DNA from: Paraphaeosphaeria minitans
Taxonomy: Eukaryota; Ascomycota; Dothideomycetes; Pleosporales; Didymosphaeriaceae
Assembly (NCBI GenBank): GCA_015832175.1
Contig: WJXW01000002.1
Span: 372,001 to 436,000, forward strand
Direction of reading: 5' to 3'
Length of the DNA stretch: 64,000 nt
Made by a program: the position numbers and the translations under genes. Numbering within the stretch: position 1 is the first letter of the stretch; each line of letters starts with the position of its first letter. Under the pieces are notes generated by a model. The model did not search any database and was not told the DNA's origin. It saw nothing but the letters and a program-made list of their open reading frames with translations. Below are positions 24,634 to 34,824 of the stretch, in pieces.

Positions 24634-25488
24634 GGAGCAGGCTACTATGTACATCACACCTTCACCAAACCTCCCAACAGCGACTCGGGTGGATCTTTGT
24701 TCTTTTTTGTTTTCTTCTAGTCCTGCGTTCAAGCGTTGCATTGCATTGCATTGGGTAGCTCTATTTCCAGCACGCTGGTCGTTTCGAGCCAGCTTATTTG
24801 GGCATAGTATCTAGCATCACAAGGCGTTACATGGCCAGCATCTGCGGACTGGCAACGCTCGACAGCAGTGCGAACATGAAGACCGAATCTCGCACATGCG
24901 ACGGCTCCTTCGAATATCAGTAGTAGATGAGATGATTGTGTCCCTGAAGCTTTTGTGGTTGCAAGGGTCGCCACCAATCAGAATGGTCAGGTTTCATCAT
25001 TGAAATGTCTTTGCCCCGTTGCACACGAGTGAAGCATGATTACGAGTGAAGTATGATTACGATGGCAGCCCGCGAACTCACAAATTCCGTCGGTGGCTTT
25101 GTTCTGGGCCACGGTTCTCGTTTTGTCTTGTCCTTGTGTGTGCGGTGGCCGGAACGGAGTGATGTTGGCAATGCGGCGTGCTGATTGGGCGGCGCGTTTG
25201 GCGGGCCTCGCTCGGAAAGGGAGGGGAGGGGAGGGGAGGTGGATGCTCGATCGTTTAGATAGACTGCCTGGCCCAATCGCCGAGGCCTCGGACCCTTTTT
25301 TAACCTGCGCGAGGTCTGTCGGTGAAGGGCGAATGGCGAATGGCGAACGGCGAGAATGGCGAGGCTGGGATGCGTGCGCGATGCCGTGGGTTGGTACAAA
25401 GGGGATGGAGATTCGGTCGAGGCTTGGATCATGCATGCATGCGTGCATGCATGCAGGTGAGAGGGATCGGTCGGCAAAGCAAAGCAAA

Positions 25489-25639
25489 CGGCAACGGCAG
25501 CGGCAGCGGCAGCGGCAATGGCAATGGCAGCGGCAATGGCAATGGCAATGGCAATGGCAATGGCAATGGCAATGGCAATGGCAATGGCAATGGCAATGGC
25601 AATGGCAATGGCAATGGCAATGGCAATGGCAATGGCAAT
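25489..25639. repeat. GGCAAT hexanucleotide array
   Basis: It begins with GGCAAC/GGCAGC variants and becomes a near-perfect run of about 20 GGCAAT units. All six frames stay open across it because six is a multiple of three, so the apparent Gly-Asn, Ala-Met and Leu-Pro peptides are artefacts. A CATGCATGC-rich stretch lies just to its left (about 25430-25457). Confidence 0.95.
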
Positions 25640-26282
25640 GCTGCAGCGAAAGTGGGCGGGGAGTCAAGGTGCCGAACTCGGATTCTGTCTCGCGGGGGAC
25701 TTTGCTTTAGTGGGCTTTTGGGGGTTCGGGGGGTTGGGGGGTTGGGAAAGTTTTGATGGTGGGCGTTGGATGGGTAGGTGGGTGGGTAGGTAGATGGATG
25801 GGTAGGTTGGTAGGTAGGTGGTCTGCTTTCATGGATTAGGTATCAGACTACTGTACCTAGGGGGTTCTGAGGGTAGGTACAAGTATAGGTACAAGTACAG
25901 GTACAGTCTAGTCTTGTTCGTCGTGTCCATATCTCCCGCTTGTCGCTTTTGACGGGAATCCGTAGATACCTACCTTCGGTGACGCTGTGCGGTGGCGGTG
26001 GATGGTTGGGGTTAGTGTGGCGGTGCGCGGGGTCGACGGCGTAGGTGCGTACGTGCGTACGTGTCGTGGGCTTGGGTCGGGGAGGGCGAAGCGAGGATGG
26101 GCGTGGTGAGGCGCGAGTCGCAATTTTCCTTCGCTTTGGGCTGGTGCGAGAGGAAATGTCTACAGAGCGAAAAGGATGCGCAAGAGGTGCGTAGGTGCGT
26201 AGGTGCGAGTCACGTCACGGCTGGCGTTGAGTTGAGGGATAGTCTAGAGATGGGCCGAGGGAAGGACGGGGCGGATGGTCAG

Positions 26283-26390
26283 GGGACATGGGACACGGGA
26301 CACGGGACACGGGACACGGGACACGGGACACGGGACACGGGACACGGGACACGGGACACGGGACACGGGACACGGGACACGGGACACGGG
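26283..26390. repeat. GGGACAC heptanucleotide minisatellite
   Basis: About 15 head-to-tail copies of GGGACAC, with a single GGGACAT variant at the left end. The strand is strongly G-rich in regularly spaced triplets. No coding role is seen. Confidence 0.95.
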
Positions 26391-28038
26391 GTGTACGTAA
26401 GTGGGCGGGCGTAGGCATCGATTGTTATTCCCGTACGGGCGCCGCTGGCTAGACTGCGGTAGTCTAGTTGGATGGATAGATGGTCCTTCAGACAGACTCA
26501 CTCAAACGTAGTGTCGAATGCGGATGCGCAGGGGGCACACCTCCGCGCCAAACGTAAACGTGGACCTCGTCGGACCTGACGGCCTGCAGACTATGGTAGG
26601 ACATGACGCGGCCGTGTGGTTCCTCCTGTTCCGCGCAGGCATGCATGAAGAGGTACCTATGGAAACGAACGCACGCACGCACGCACGCACGCGGTCTTGC
26701 CTCTGCCGCAGTCCTTCAATGGGGCCGTTTGCGAGAGCAAGGCATGAGGTCTGTGAGATGTATGTTCTGCGCACGGGTGGTTCTGGAGGACTAGGTAGGT
26801 ACGGTAGAGATTTGTTTCTGTGGCGCGGTGCGTTCGGCGCGGAACCGAGCGACAACCATTCCATTCATTTCAGCTTGCACACCAGGAGAGACTGCGGGAC
26901 GCGTCCTTCGTCCTTTGTGCGGTAGCGCAAACGGTGAGGCTACCGTCTCTTGGGATCTTGATACTTGTTCCTCCCGCGTTGTTGGTAATTACCGAGAATT
27001 GCTTGTTTCGGCGGGTCGTGGGTGTGTGTGGGATGCAGGATATTTGCGGTTAGGAGGATGGAGAATAGTAAGAAGGGAGGGGTGTAGCGCTATGTGTAGA
27101 CGAGATCCGCCTTTCGTGTTAGTTGCGTGTGTGCTGTTAAGCTGACAGCCGACATGGCCGGAGCTCTTGAGAAAGATCAGGTCTGGCTGGTCACATTCTT
27201 TCGTTGGACACCCCTCCCATTATCCTCACTATACTGTTGGACTGTTCTCTTCCGTTATCGTATCTTTCATCTGCCAGTCTTGTTTCTGGCTGTATTTCTT
27301 TCGTTGCTAGATGCAATGCAGTTTTTGCGTATAGTTTCCCTTGCCTCGATATCTATAAGGTCGTTGGAGAAGCCGCTAGCTTCAAATCAAGACGAGTAGG
27401 TATAGGTACCTGGCGCTAGAGCTGCCTGCGTGGTGTCAAGGCGGCAGACACCATCGACTTTTTCAAGCGTTTGCCGCGACCGTTCACTACGTCGACCGGT
27501 CTGCCTAATCACTAGGTGTTCCAGTCTCGACATGTATGTGATACCTACCGATTCAACAACGAGAAACAATTCCCTCAGGAGACTTGATATGCTTCAGCAC
27601 ACGCAATGCAGACTGCCATGGAACCTTTCCCACACGCTCCTGCCCTCTGCGCTGCAGATGGAGAATCAGGAGTGCAAATGATTGGGAATTACCCTCAGAA
27701 GAACGGGCATTGGGCGTACGACAACAGATATTGCAGATGACAATTCAAGAGAACCTGCATATGATTGACGGGTGGCAGTATGTATACTGGATTTCAATGT
27801 TCCAGAGTCGCATCAAATGTACATTTTATTATCGCTTGGCTGATACCGTAATGGTTGCAGCGTTTGGATGTTTCCATCACCATCTCTTCATGGCCATCCT
27901 TGAAAGCTAGTACCTAGAGCACGTACCGGAGCTGGCCTCACATTCCTGCCTTGAGCGACTGCACTCAAATAACTCTCCTCGAAAATGTGTGTGTTTACTG
28001 GCCCCGTTGATGTTGCTCAACGTACCTCGACACCCTGG

Positions 28039-29452
28039 TCAATGTTCTTGAGCGCGAGCTGGTAGAGAGGCAGAATGCATAAAGTTGGGCCCGAACGACA
28101 TCAGAATGGCTTGCCTATCGGCGCTCGATGGAGACTTGCCAGCGCCAACACGCTCCCGAATTACGGACTGCATCTCTCGCACTTCATAGACCTTGCGCTG
28201 CTCGGACTCACTCGGTGGTCGAGGGGACCAAGCTGGCGCGCCATCGTCCGGCTCCGCTACAGCGGCGTAGGCAGGAGATCCACGAGGAGGGTTCAAGAGC
28301 ACTTCGGCACGAACTTTGTCGTATGGTTCTAGCATTGTTTCGCGCCACTGTGCACCAAAAAGCAGTTGCATATTCGTGGCCGTGTCCTTTCCTGTGATGA
28401 CGAGCTGACGCAGTGGCTTCCTTGTGGCATGTTTTAGCTAGGATACAACTAACACGCTTATAGACACCTACACTGTGCCGTCGCGGGCAGCAGCCCATGT
28501 AGGAAGATCCAGGTTGAGCGTAGCAGCAAGTGCTTTGGCTTCCGGGGCTTTACAGGCCATGGTATTGTAGAACGTCAGAGCGTCGAGGGCCTTTGCGGCT
28601 CCAACGCACACAGCCTTATGTCACCTCCAATGAACCTTCTGGCAGGGGTAGGAGCAATACCAAGCCTTCTTGCAGGCGCCACACTTCATCAAGGGAGATG
28701 CCGTATCGTTGCTACCCTTCTGGCAACGGGAGCACTTCGTTTCGTCGCCGAATTGGACAATGGAACCATCTGCTTGAATAGCGGGTTCATTTCGCTTCGA
28801 TCCACGGTTCCCGCTCACGGACTCCACCAGCCGACCCAGCAATTTGTTCCAGCATTCGTTGGCAATGACCCTCTCGTCATCAGTGCACACTGTGACGTTG
28901 AGAAGTTCCTCTGGAAATCCATGCTGAGAGAACAGAGGCTCCAAAGCCGCAGCCAATGCTGCATCGGTAGTAGACCAGCTCCACGGGGCCGTCCCTTCGA
29001 CCATGCGTCCATCAGGATCCTCAAGCTCGTCGATGAACGCTTGCAAAAGGTAAGGCAGCATCTTCTCGGCCTTCTCTTCGATCGACAATGTTGTTGGAAG
29101 CTGAAGTGGTCCGGCTGTCAGCTGGTATCTGCTCTGAGAATTCACCACGACGACCAGATCACCAGGCGGTTCGAGTAGCACCTGTATCGAACGCGAGTTA
29201 GCTCGCTGTAGTGAAGATATGGTTCAGTCGGTGCCAGGGAAGACCGAAACTGATTCACAAGCGATAAACACTCAGCTCATGGAAGACTTGGAGGCAACCC
29301 TAGCATTCCTTGGTTACACCTGCACTGAACGTCTAACAAACAATAACCCTCCATTACACTGTGTGTTCCACACCGGACTAGACCCTCCGTCATCCAAATG
29401 AAACCCCAATGACGCAACATCCTTAGCATCCCAGCACTCGAGATTCCCATCT
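28039..29452 (-). pseudogene. MYND zinc-finger gene with an in-frame TGA in the finger
   Basis: Exons 29452-29320, 29181-28474 and 28404-28039 (introns of 138 and 69 nt, all phase 0) give about 400 residues if the TGA at 28621-28623 is passed. The MYND ligands are CSRC, CGAC, CSYPC and finally HKAVC. The TGA sits between HWR and HKAVC, exactly where MYND fingers have one variable residue, so the last His/Cys pair is encoded but lies beyond the stop. On both sides the frame is protein-like: LLQAFIDELEDPDGRMVEG and WSWSTTDAALAAALEPLF before; LAATLNLDLPTWAAARDG and the C-terminal exon with FGAQWRETMLEPYDKVRAEV after. The start codon is not found; exon 1 opens at an acceptor near 29452 after an in-frame TAA. 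Either a recent nonsense allele, a readthrough gene or a sequence error. MYND domains bind proline-containing partner peptides. Confidence 0.75.
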
Positions 29453-29625
29453 CTTTATTTCCGTGCGCCGTGTCATATGCCATGATCTAATCGCCTCCGC
29501 ATCAGTCCCGAGCAGGGCAGCTCCGACCTGTCACATCGTGTGCGCTTCGCTCCTGTCCATTTGCGTTAGTCTTCTGTCTCTACCCACGGGTCCCTGTTTC
29601 CCCTTCGCTCCGCTCTGCTCGTAAA

Positions 29626-30330
29626 CTAGCCGTGTGTCACCCACCATTCGCGCGCTGCCTCTACGAATTCTTCGTTTATGTTCTTGTATGTGTAGATCTG
29701 GCCGCCGAGTTCTATCGTGTCCTGGATTATGCGGCCGACATCGTACTGGCTGCCGAGTATTCGGTTGGCCGCGGCTCGAGCTGTTTGAGCACTGTGGGGA
29801 TTGTCTGCATCGAGAGAATTGGCGGATGCTGTCTCTCTGCTCGCACGTGAATTGGAAGAGCTACCAGCACCAATCTGTGAGGTGGCCTCGAGATGTCTGA
29901 GTGCTACTCCGGTAATCTCATCTTGATCTTGCTGGGATTTCACGGTCGGAAGCTGTGGAGATGCAGGTTTAGATGGCTGCATCTCGTGAGTGTTCGGAGC
30001 GTGTTCCGGGGACTTCGTTGCCGTAGGTTCTATAGGCACAGGTACATTTGGAGGCGCCTCTTCCTTATCTGGCACGTGTCCGTGGAAGCTGTTCCGTCGT
30101 CTCGGGCCCTGTACAGATGCAGGCAGATTCATATGCTGCCGCTGGAGTGGTGCGAATGCTCGGCCACGAGAGAGCTCAAGCATCGTGCTGTCCAGCTTGC
30201 ATTCGGCCTGTTCGCCAGCTACGCACGCGGTGCTACAAGACTTCCGAGGCTGCATTGTCCACAAAGGTAGCGATAGAGACTCATTTGGCTCTGTTGGCAG
30301 CGGCAGCTGTAGAGACGTGTTGGACTCCAT
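29626..30330 (-). CDS. unknown protein, low-complexity N-terminus
   Basis: From the ATG at 30330 (MESNTSLQLPLP) the product is 234 residues. The N-terminal 150 residues are Pro/Ser/Gln-rich. The C-terminus is compact and likely folded or helical: HSAQTARAAANRILGSQYDV, GRIIQDTIELGGQIYTYKNI, NEEFVEAAREWWVTHG. I do not recognise the family. The open frame continues upstream of the ATG to about 30358, and a GTAAGT donor at 30391 with protein-like sequence behind it (about 30392-30520) suggests additional 5' exons that I could not join with confidence. It lies head-to-tail with the MYND gene on the same strand, 170 bp upstream of that gene's first visible exon. Confidence 0.55.
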   Translation of the reverse strand: MESNTSLQLPLPTEPNESLSLPLWTMQPRKSCSTACVAGEQAECKLDSTMLELSRGRAFAPLQRQHMNLPASVQGPRRRNSFHGHVPDKEEAPPNVPVPIEPTATKSPEHAPNTHEMQPSKPASPQLPTVKSQQDQDEITGVALRHLEATSQIGAGSSSNSRASRETASANSLDADNPHSAQTARAAANRILGSQYDVGRIIQDTIELGGQIYTYKNINEEFVEAAREWWVTHG

Positions 30331-31235
30331 TGTCGGAAGATTTTCGCAGTCAGCAGGCTGAAATGTCACCTGTGCAGCGTCGAATACTTACCTGTTTGTT
30401 TGATAAGATAAGGCCTGTGGGTACGGAGGGGTCTCGTATGAGTTTGCAGGTTTTTTTGGGACGTTGTCTAGACGTGCTACCTCAATAAGGTGCTCTTTCC
30501 CCTGTTGCTGTCAGTGCTTGCTTCAAAATCGTAACGTCCAATGTTTTGGTGTCCAGTCCAAGTCGTAAATACGTACAGCTGTCGCTATCAACGACTTTAC
30601 CTTGACTGGACTGATGTGTTTATTCTGGTGCGTCTGATTTTGATGTTGCTGAATCCTTAAATATGGTAAGGTCCCCAGGGAACCGTGGTTTGGGAACGCT
30701 CTAGTCTGTTAGGAAAGTGCACATCGTAAACCCTCCCTCGCGTGCAATCCCAATAGAAGTAAAATTATTGACGTCGTTGGAATATCCAAAATGATCGCGA
30801 TCGTAGTGTTCACGGTAGGCATGGCAAGAAGAAGGGCTCCTTCCGACTTTCCTCATCCATGTGTCAGATAACCTCCTCCGACGCGACCTACCCCAGACTA
30901 CACTAAGCGTACAACTAAACCTCCACGTGTTATAGCTGATAGCGCGACCCCCGTCCACGCTTTTCTCTCTGCGCAATGGTAAGTAGTGAAAAGTGAGTGA
31001 GCCCTTACCAACTCCGATACGCGTTGTAGTAAAGGACTACGACACTCTCACCACGCACCCATGCGCGAGGCTCGAACTCGAACGTATAAACGCTTCCTCA
31101 CACCCAATGGCCAAACAAATCCGAAAAACGCGTCTTGTTTCTCCTAGCCAACCGCTAAGAGCCCACTCATCTTCCAGTACGTCACAGTAGCAAACACGCC
31201 GGACAAACGATAACATTGCCATGTAGATCCAAACA
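30331..31235. other. intergenic; possible 5' exons of the minus-strand gene
   Basis: 30392-30520 (minus strand) stays open with GTAAGT at one end and a TGACAG acceptor at the other, so it could be an upstream exon. The rest, up to 31235, must include the promoter of the CxxC protein. No other feature is seen. Confidence 0.35.
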
Positions 31236-31556
31236 ATGTCCGTCCCTGAGGTCAAGTCTGCATCTTCAGCACCAGCAACGGGAAATCACAGCACCGCCCA
31301 CGCTTCAGCGCCAGAAAAGAAGCGCAATGCGAGGAAGTTCCTCTCCAACGCGAAAAAATGGTTTCCAAAGAACGGCAGCGAGAGCGAAGAGCTTGAACAA
31401 GGCTTCTTGGATGATTGCTGGGCTTGTGGGGCTCGTCTTGAGGTAGGTCGTCTCCCTGGTGGCTGCGTTTAGGAGTCGTTGGCCTCATGAATGCTGCAGT
31501 ACACTGATATTGGTGCGACCGGTATCGAGTGCCTCAACTGTCGTATGCCGAATTGA
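31236..31556 (+). CDS. 87-residue protein with two CxxC pairs
   Basis: Exons 31236-31442 and 31500-31556 join through a 57-nt intron (GTAGGT..CTGCAG, phase 0). The N-terminal half is Ser/Ala-rich and then strongly basic (APEKKRNARKFLSNAKKWFPK). The C-terminal half holds LDDCWACGARLE, split by the intron from a short second exon ending ECLNCRMPN. The two CxxC pairs, 19 residues apart, look like a minimal zinc ribbon. No signal peptide is present, and the basic stretch could direct it to the nucleus. I do not recognise the family. The second exon has only 19 codons, so without splicing the second CxxC is lost. The start is supported by an ATG after an A-rich context. Confidence 0.65.
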
Positions 31557-32562
31557 GCATGTGGCCACGGAGGTCTTGAAGAGGATATACTATCTCTTTC
31601 TGGACGTGTCGAAAGACCTGTGTGGGAAGAAGTTGGAAGCATGCCGACCGTGACGACCAGAGCAGGGGTGAAATGGGGAACGATGAAAGGTCCTCGGTCT
31701 ATCTAGGTTGTATCCCACTGAAAAGTTGTGGATATTAGTTCCATGGCCAGAGTGGTTTTTCAAAGGTAGTTCGAGCGATCAAAAAGTGCGGTTTACACCG
31801 AATTCCTAATGTCAGCTGCAATGCCACAAGTCTTGTTCAAGAACTCTCGGTGCAGGCTAGAACCAGGTTGCCACCACTGGGTAATTCGAGGAGTTCATAT
31901 TGGCATGATACTTGGCGAGAAACGAATTGTCACATCTTATTGCTTACCATTACATCATCTCAAACTATTACCAAACCAACGTTTAATCTGCAGTAAGTAC
32001 GTCACGCAAATTCCAAGAAATTCCTGCTTCCGTGTAGTAGAGCTGCAAAAAATTCCCGTTTCCTGGTCCGAAACTTAAGCTTCGACCTTATACTACAAGC
32101 TAGGGTGTACACACAAGGAGACTCTGCGTAAGAAATTCAACCATTGTGGTGGGTTTATATTGCTGAAGCTCTCTCACTGGTATGAAGAATCATGAACGAA
32201 TGGTCTTACTATATGTGCAAGTGTCATGTTTGCCGATATAGTGTTTTTCAAGTTTCATATTTAACCTAATCGCACCAAGTTGTGGTTACGAGACACCAGA
32301 CGCAGCGCTCCAGTGCAGACAACAGAATCAACCAGAATTATCCACTTCAAGCCCCAGCAACAGTCGCGTGACGCTCCCGCATGCTGTGCAGCATCGTCGA
32401 ACTCTATATAAATCCCACCGCTCGCCACTGACTGCTCTACCTCAACACCCACAGGCTCACCGCCCCTTCAACAACTCCGCCTCTGCTCCGAACAAACCAG
32501 ACCAGGAAAATCCAGAGAAAACCTCCAAAATTCTCAAGCTTCCCGTGCATTCAGCGCAGACC
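31557..32562. other. intergenic, AT-rich; promoter of coiled-coil gene at right end
   Basis: 31680-32280 is AT-rich compared with both flanks and has no coding signature; it may be a decayed element. The right end has a TATA box (see 32405). Confidence 0.45.
32405..32413 (+). promoter_or_regulatory. TATA box (TATATAAAT)
   Basis: A clear TATATAAAT lies 158 bp before the ATG at 32563. Nothing else in the region would explain it, but function is inferred from position only. Confidence 0.45.
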
Positions 32563-33300
32563 ATGTCAATTCCAAACACTAATCCCTTCACCACACTCCA
32601 CCACTCCCTCTCCCAAGCCCTCCCAGACTACGACTCAAGCAGTTCGACATCTCCCACCCTCTACTCCGTTACCCCAACACCCAGCCCACAAAACCCCTCC
32701 ACAGCATCCACAAGCGCGCCCCCTCCCCCCTCACAGCAAACAGACAAAGCCAGCTCGTCCCAACCCCCAAACAAAGAGCCTCCCCCCATCCCCATCCCCA
32801 TCCCCACCCCACACACCGGCCCTTCTTCCGCGCCGCCCAGCAGCTCGCACACGGCAAATGACATCTACACCCTGCTACTGAAGATGGGACAAGCGCAGGA
32901 CACTATGCGCGCCAGCATCGCGCACCTAGAAGCCATCACCACCCGCGGCCTGCGCGGCACCACCCCACCAACGATCCACACCGAGGACGACGCCGCGCAC
33001 GCCGTCGACACGGGGAGTACTACGTCTGCGGTGCTAGACGCCACTGCTCTTTGCCCCCCTGCGGTAAAGCGCGCTCATGTCGCTGCTCCTTCTCCACCCC
33101 TGGAGACTGGGGTCGCGCGCGGTTCGCTTGCGTCTGAGACGACGACGGGCTTGGGAGATGCGCATGCGCGGCTGGAGCGGGAGAATGCGGCGTTGAGGGA
33201 GGAGGTGGAGGGGTTGAAGAGGGTGAATAGGAGGTTGAGGGTGGAGTGGAGGAGGAATGTTATGTTGCAGGGGTTGAGGTGGATTGGGCGGGATTTTTAA
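32563..33300 (+). CDS. coiled-coil protein with Pro/Ser-rich N-terminus
   Basis: The first ATG of the frame, at 32563 (MSIPNTNPF), gives 245 residues in one exon. Residues 1-110 are Pro/Ser/Thr-rich and disordered. Around 105-130 lies a short helix (NDIYTLLLKMGQAQDTMRAS, IAHLEAITTRG). The C-terminus (about 205-240) is a basic leucine-repeat coil, HARLERENAALREEVEGLKR then VNRRLRVEWRRN. It resembles the zipper half of a bZIP protein but lacks the N-x7-R basic region in front, so I do not call a transcription factor. The last third is markedly G-rich on the coding strand. Function is unknown. Confidence 0.6.
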   Translation: MSIPNTNPFTTLHHSLSQALPDYDSSSSTSPTLYSVTPTPSPQNPSTASTSAPPPPSQQTDKASSSQPPNKEPPPIPIPIPTPHTGPSSAPPSSSHTANDIYTLLLKMGQAQDTMRASIAHLEAITTRGLRGTTPPTIHTEDDAAHAVDTGSTTSAVLDATALCPPAVKRAHVAAPSPPLETGVARGSLASETTTGLGDAHARLERENAALREEVEGLKRVNRRLRVEWRRNVMLQGLRWIGRDF

Positions 33301-33914
33301 CTGTTGATGAGGTGGGGAGAAGGAGGGGTACTTTGGTTGGGGGAGGGTTTGTGTGAGAGGGGTGAGGACCGAACCGAAGATACTCAAACGCGCGCCCTCT
33401 GCACCTCACCAGACTTCCGAATCAAGCTCCGCATCTTGTCTCCCTCAACATGTAGCAACCGTCCCCAAGCCTCACAGCTTATGTCACTGCATGTATTGCT
33501 CTAGGTACCGCCACCCAGAGTCGAGCACGACACCTAGATTTTCCGAGTCGTGTCATGATACTCAGCTCATGACCTACCATATATACGAACCCCAATAAGT
33601 AGCAGCGAACCCAACTAGCTGTGCGATCGTGATGTCTAGTCTGTTGCTCCGCACCGCTACCCAAATGTGCACGTACGACAACGCCGAAGATAAAAACAAT
33701 CGAGCAACCAATGCCTAGTCATCCATCCAGCGCACGCTTCGTTCGCTGTGATGTTACTGCCACCGACGCCCCCCAGCTAGTCTTGAGCCTCCATGCCTTG
33801 GAGCATAAATACTCGGCGTGATCCACGATATTGTTCCGCATCTCTATTCCCGTAGAATCCTTGTATTGGTGATACAAAGCTCCTCCATCAAGTACTAGAC
33901 CCCGGTCAGTCGTC
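33301..33914. other. intergenic, no gene seen
   Basis: It includes the 3' end of the coiled-coil gene and the promoter of the secreted protein. No repeat or RNA gene was noticed. Confidence 0.45.
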
Positions 33915-34565
33915 ATGCACATCCTCCTCTCCATCCTCTCCATCACCACCGTCCTCGCCTCGGCCCTCCAGCCCCGGCACGACACCACCTCGCAAGCAAC
34001 CTGCGAGACCCACACGCACAGCTTCAACAAGGACATCCTCGTGCGACCCACCACCTCCCCACCCTCAGCCGTAGCGCCAACAACCATCACAGGTCTACCT
34101 CTTCGCGAAAACCCACTGCGAAGGCTGGAAACTGCAGAAGCTCCTCCCCACCCGCGAGCTAAACGAGCACCCTAGCGAAGACACAGCTGCGTGCTACGCC
34201 ACCGAGTACGCCCTCTGCTCTCCACTCGAGTTGCGGTGTAGCAGATTCACGGCAAACGCTAACGATCCATGCAGCATCGAGGTGAAGTCGTGCTGGTACC
34301 CCAACGACGCCGTCAGAAACTTCGGCTGCAAGATGTGGGAGTGCGTCATGCTGTTTTCTTTCTTTCAGCAACCATGACCATGCTCAACGGCAACTCTACT
34401 TCGCCCGTGGCACGCGCTGATGCAGACAGTCTCCCCAACTGCGAGGGCAACGTGCTGAAGGTGGCTGTATATGATGGGGATGCGAGATGGGCTATGAGGG
34501 ACTTTAGTCGGTTCCCGCCGGGGTGGAATGGGAGGGTTAAGAGTGTGAAGTGCTTCAGGATGTGA
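33915..34565 (+). CDS. cysteine-rich secreted protein, effector-like
   Basis: The start MHILLSILSITTVLASALQ is a signal peptide. Exon 1 (33915-34040) joins exon 2 from 34093 through a 52-nt GTGCGA..CACAG intron; without it the cysteine-rich part falls out of frame. Exon 2 contains VYLFAKTHCEGWKL, EDTAACYATEYALCSPLELR and DPCSIEVKSCWYPNDAVRNFG. The end is uncertain. A 41-nt GC-AG intron (34328-34368, donor GCAAGA, pyrimidine tract then TTTCAG) leads in frame to a third exon (TMTMLNGNSTSP..LPNCEGNVLKVAVYDGD..VKCFRM), 185 residues in total. Without it the protein stops at 34377 with 136 residues. Small size, secretion and many cysteines resemble candidate effectors, but no family is recognised. 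Confidence 0.55.
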
Positions 34566-34624
34566 GTGTTTGGGGTGAGGAGCAGAGTGTGAGTGACGTA
34601 GGAATACGAAGAGTAGGGCATGCC

Positions 34625-34824
34625 TAGCATGTAGTCAAGACTGGGATGATGTGTAACCTCCGGGGAGATTCAGAAGCCTCCCAGGTCGAAAGGGATCGGC
34701 ACATTGGTGCGATGTCAGACAGTATAGCATGTAGTCGAGACTGTGATGATACTGTCACCTCCGGGAGATTCAGAAACTTCCCAGGTCGAAAGGGATCAGC
34801 ATTTTGGTGTGATGTCGGACAGTG
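34625..34824. repeat. 100-bp imperfect tandem duplication
   Basis: Copies at 34625-34724 and 34725-34824 both begin TAGCATGTAGTC and contain CCCAGGTCGAAAGGGATC. They differ by scattered substitutions, several of them C/T or G/A, and small indels. Neither copy is coding as far as I can see. Confidence 0.85.

Larger units (their letters stand above)
24634..28038. other. 3.4-kb repeat-rich gap, no supported gene
   Basis: It contains the 3' end of the cyclin gene, the GGCAAT and GGGACAC arrays, a GGTAGGTA/GGTGGGTA-rich stretch (about 25760-25900) and an ACGC run (about 26671-26692). Between 26900 and 28000 short frames exist, but none has domain features or splice support. Confidence 0.5.

Noticed and set aside
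24987..25710. Frames of 145-226 codons on both strands (His-Cys, Trp-Gln, Ala-Met, Gly-Asn repeats)
   Set aside because: Driven by the GGCAAT hexamer array; no flanking coding signature.
32368..32562. Upstream extension of the coiled-coil protein frame
   Set aside because: It opens with GTG, overlaps the TATA box at 32405, and has no ATG before 32563.
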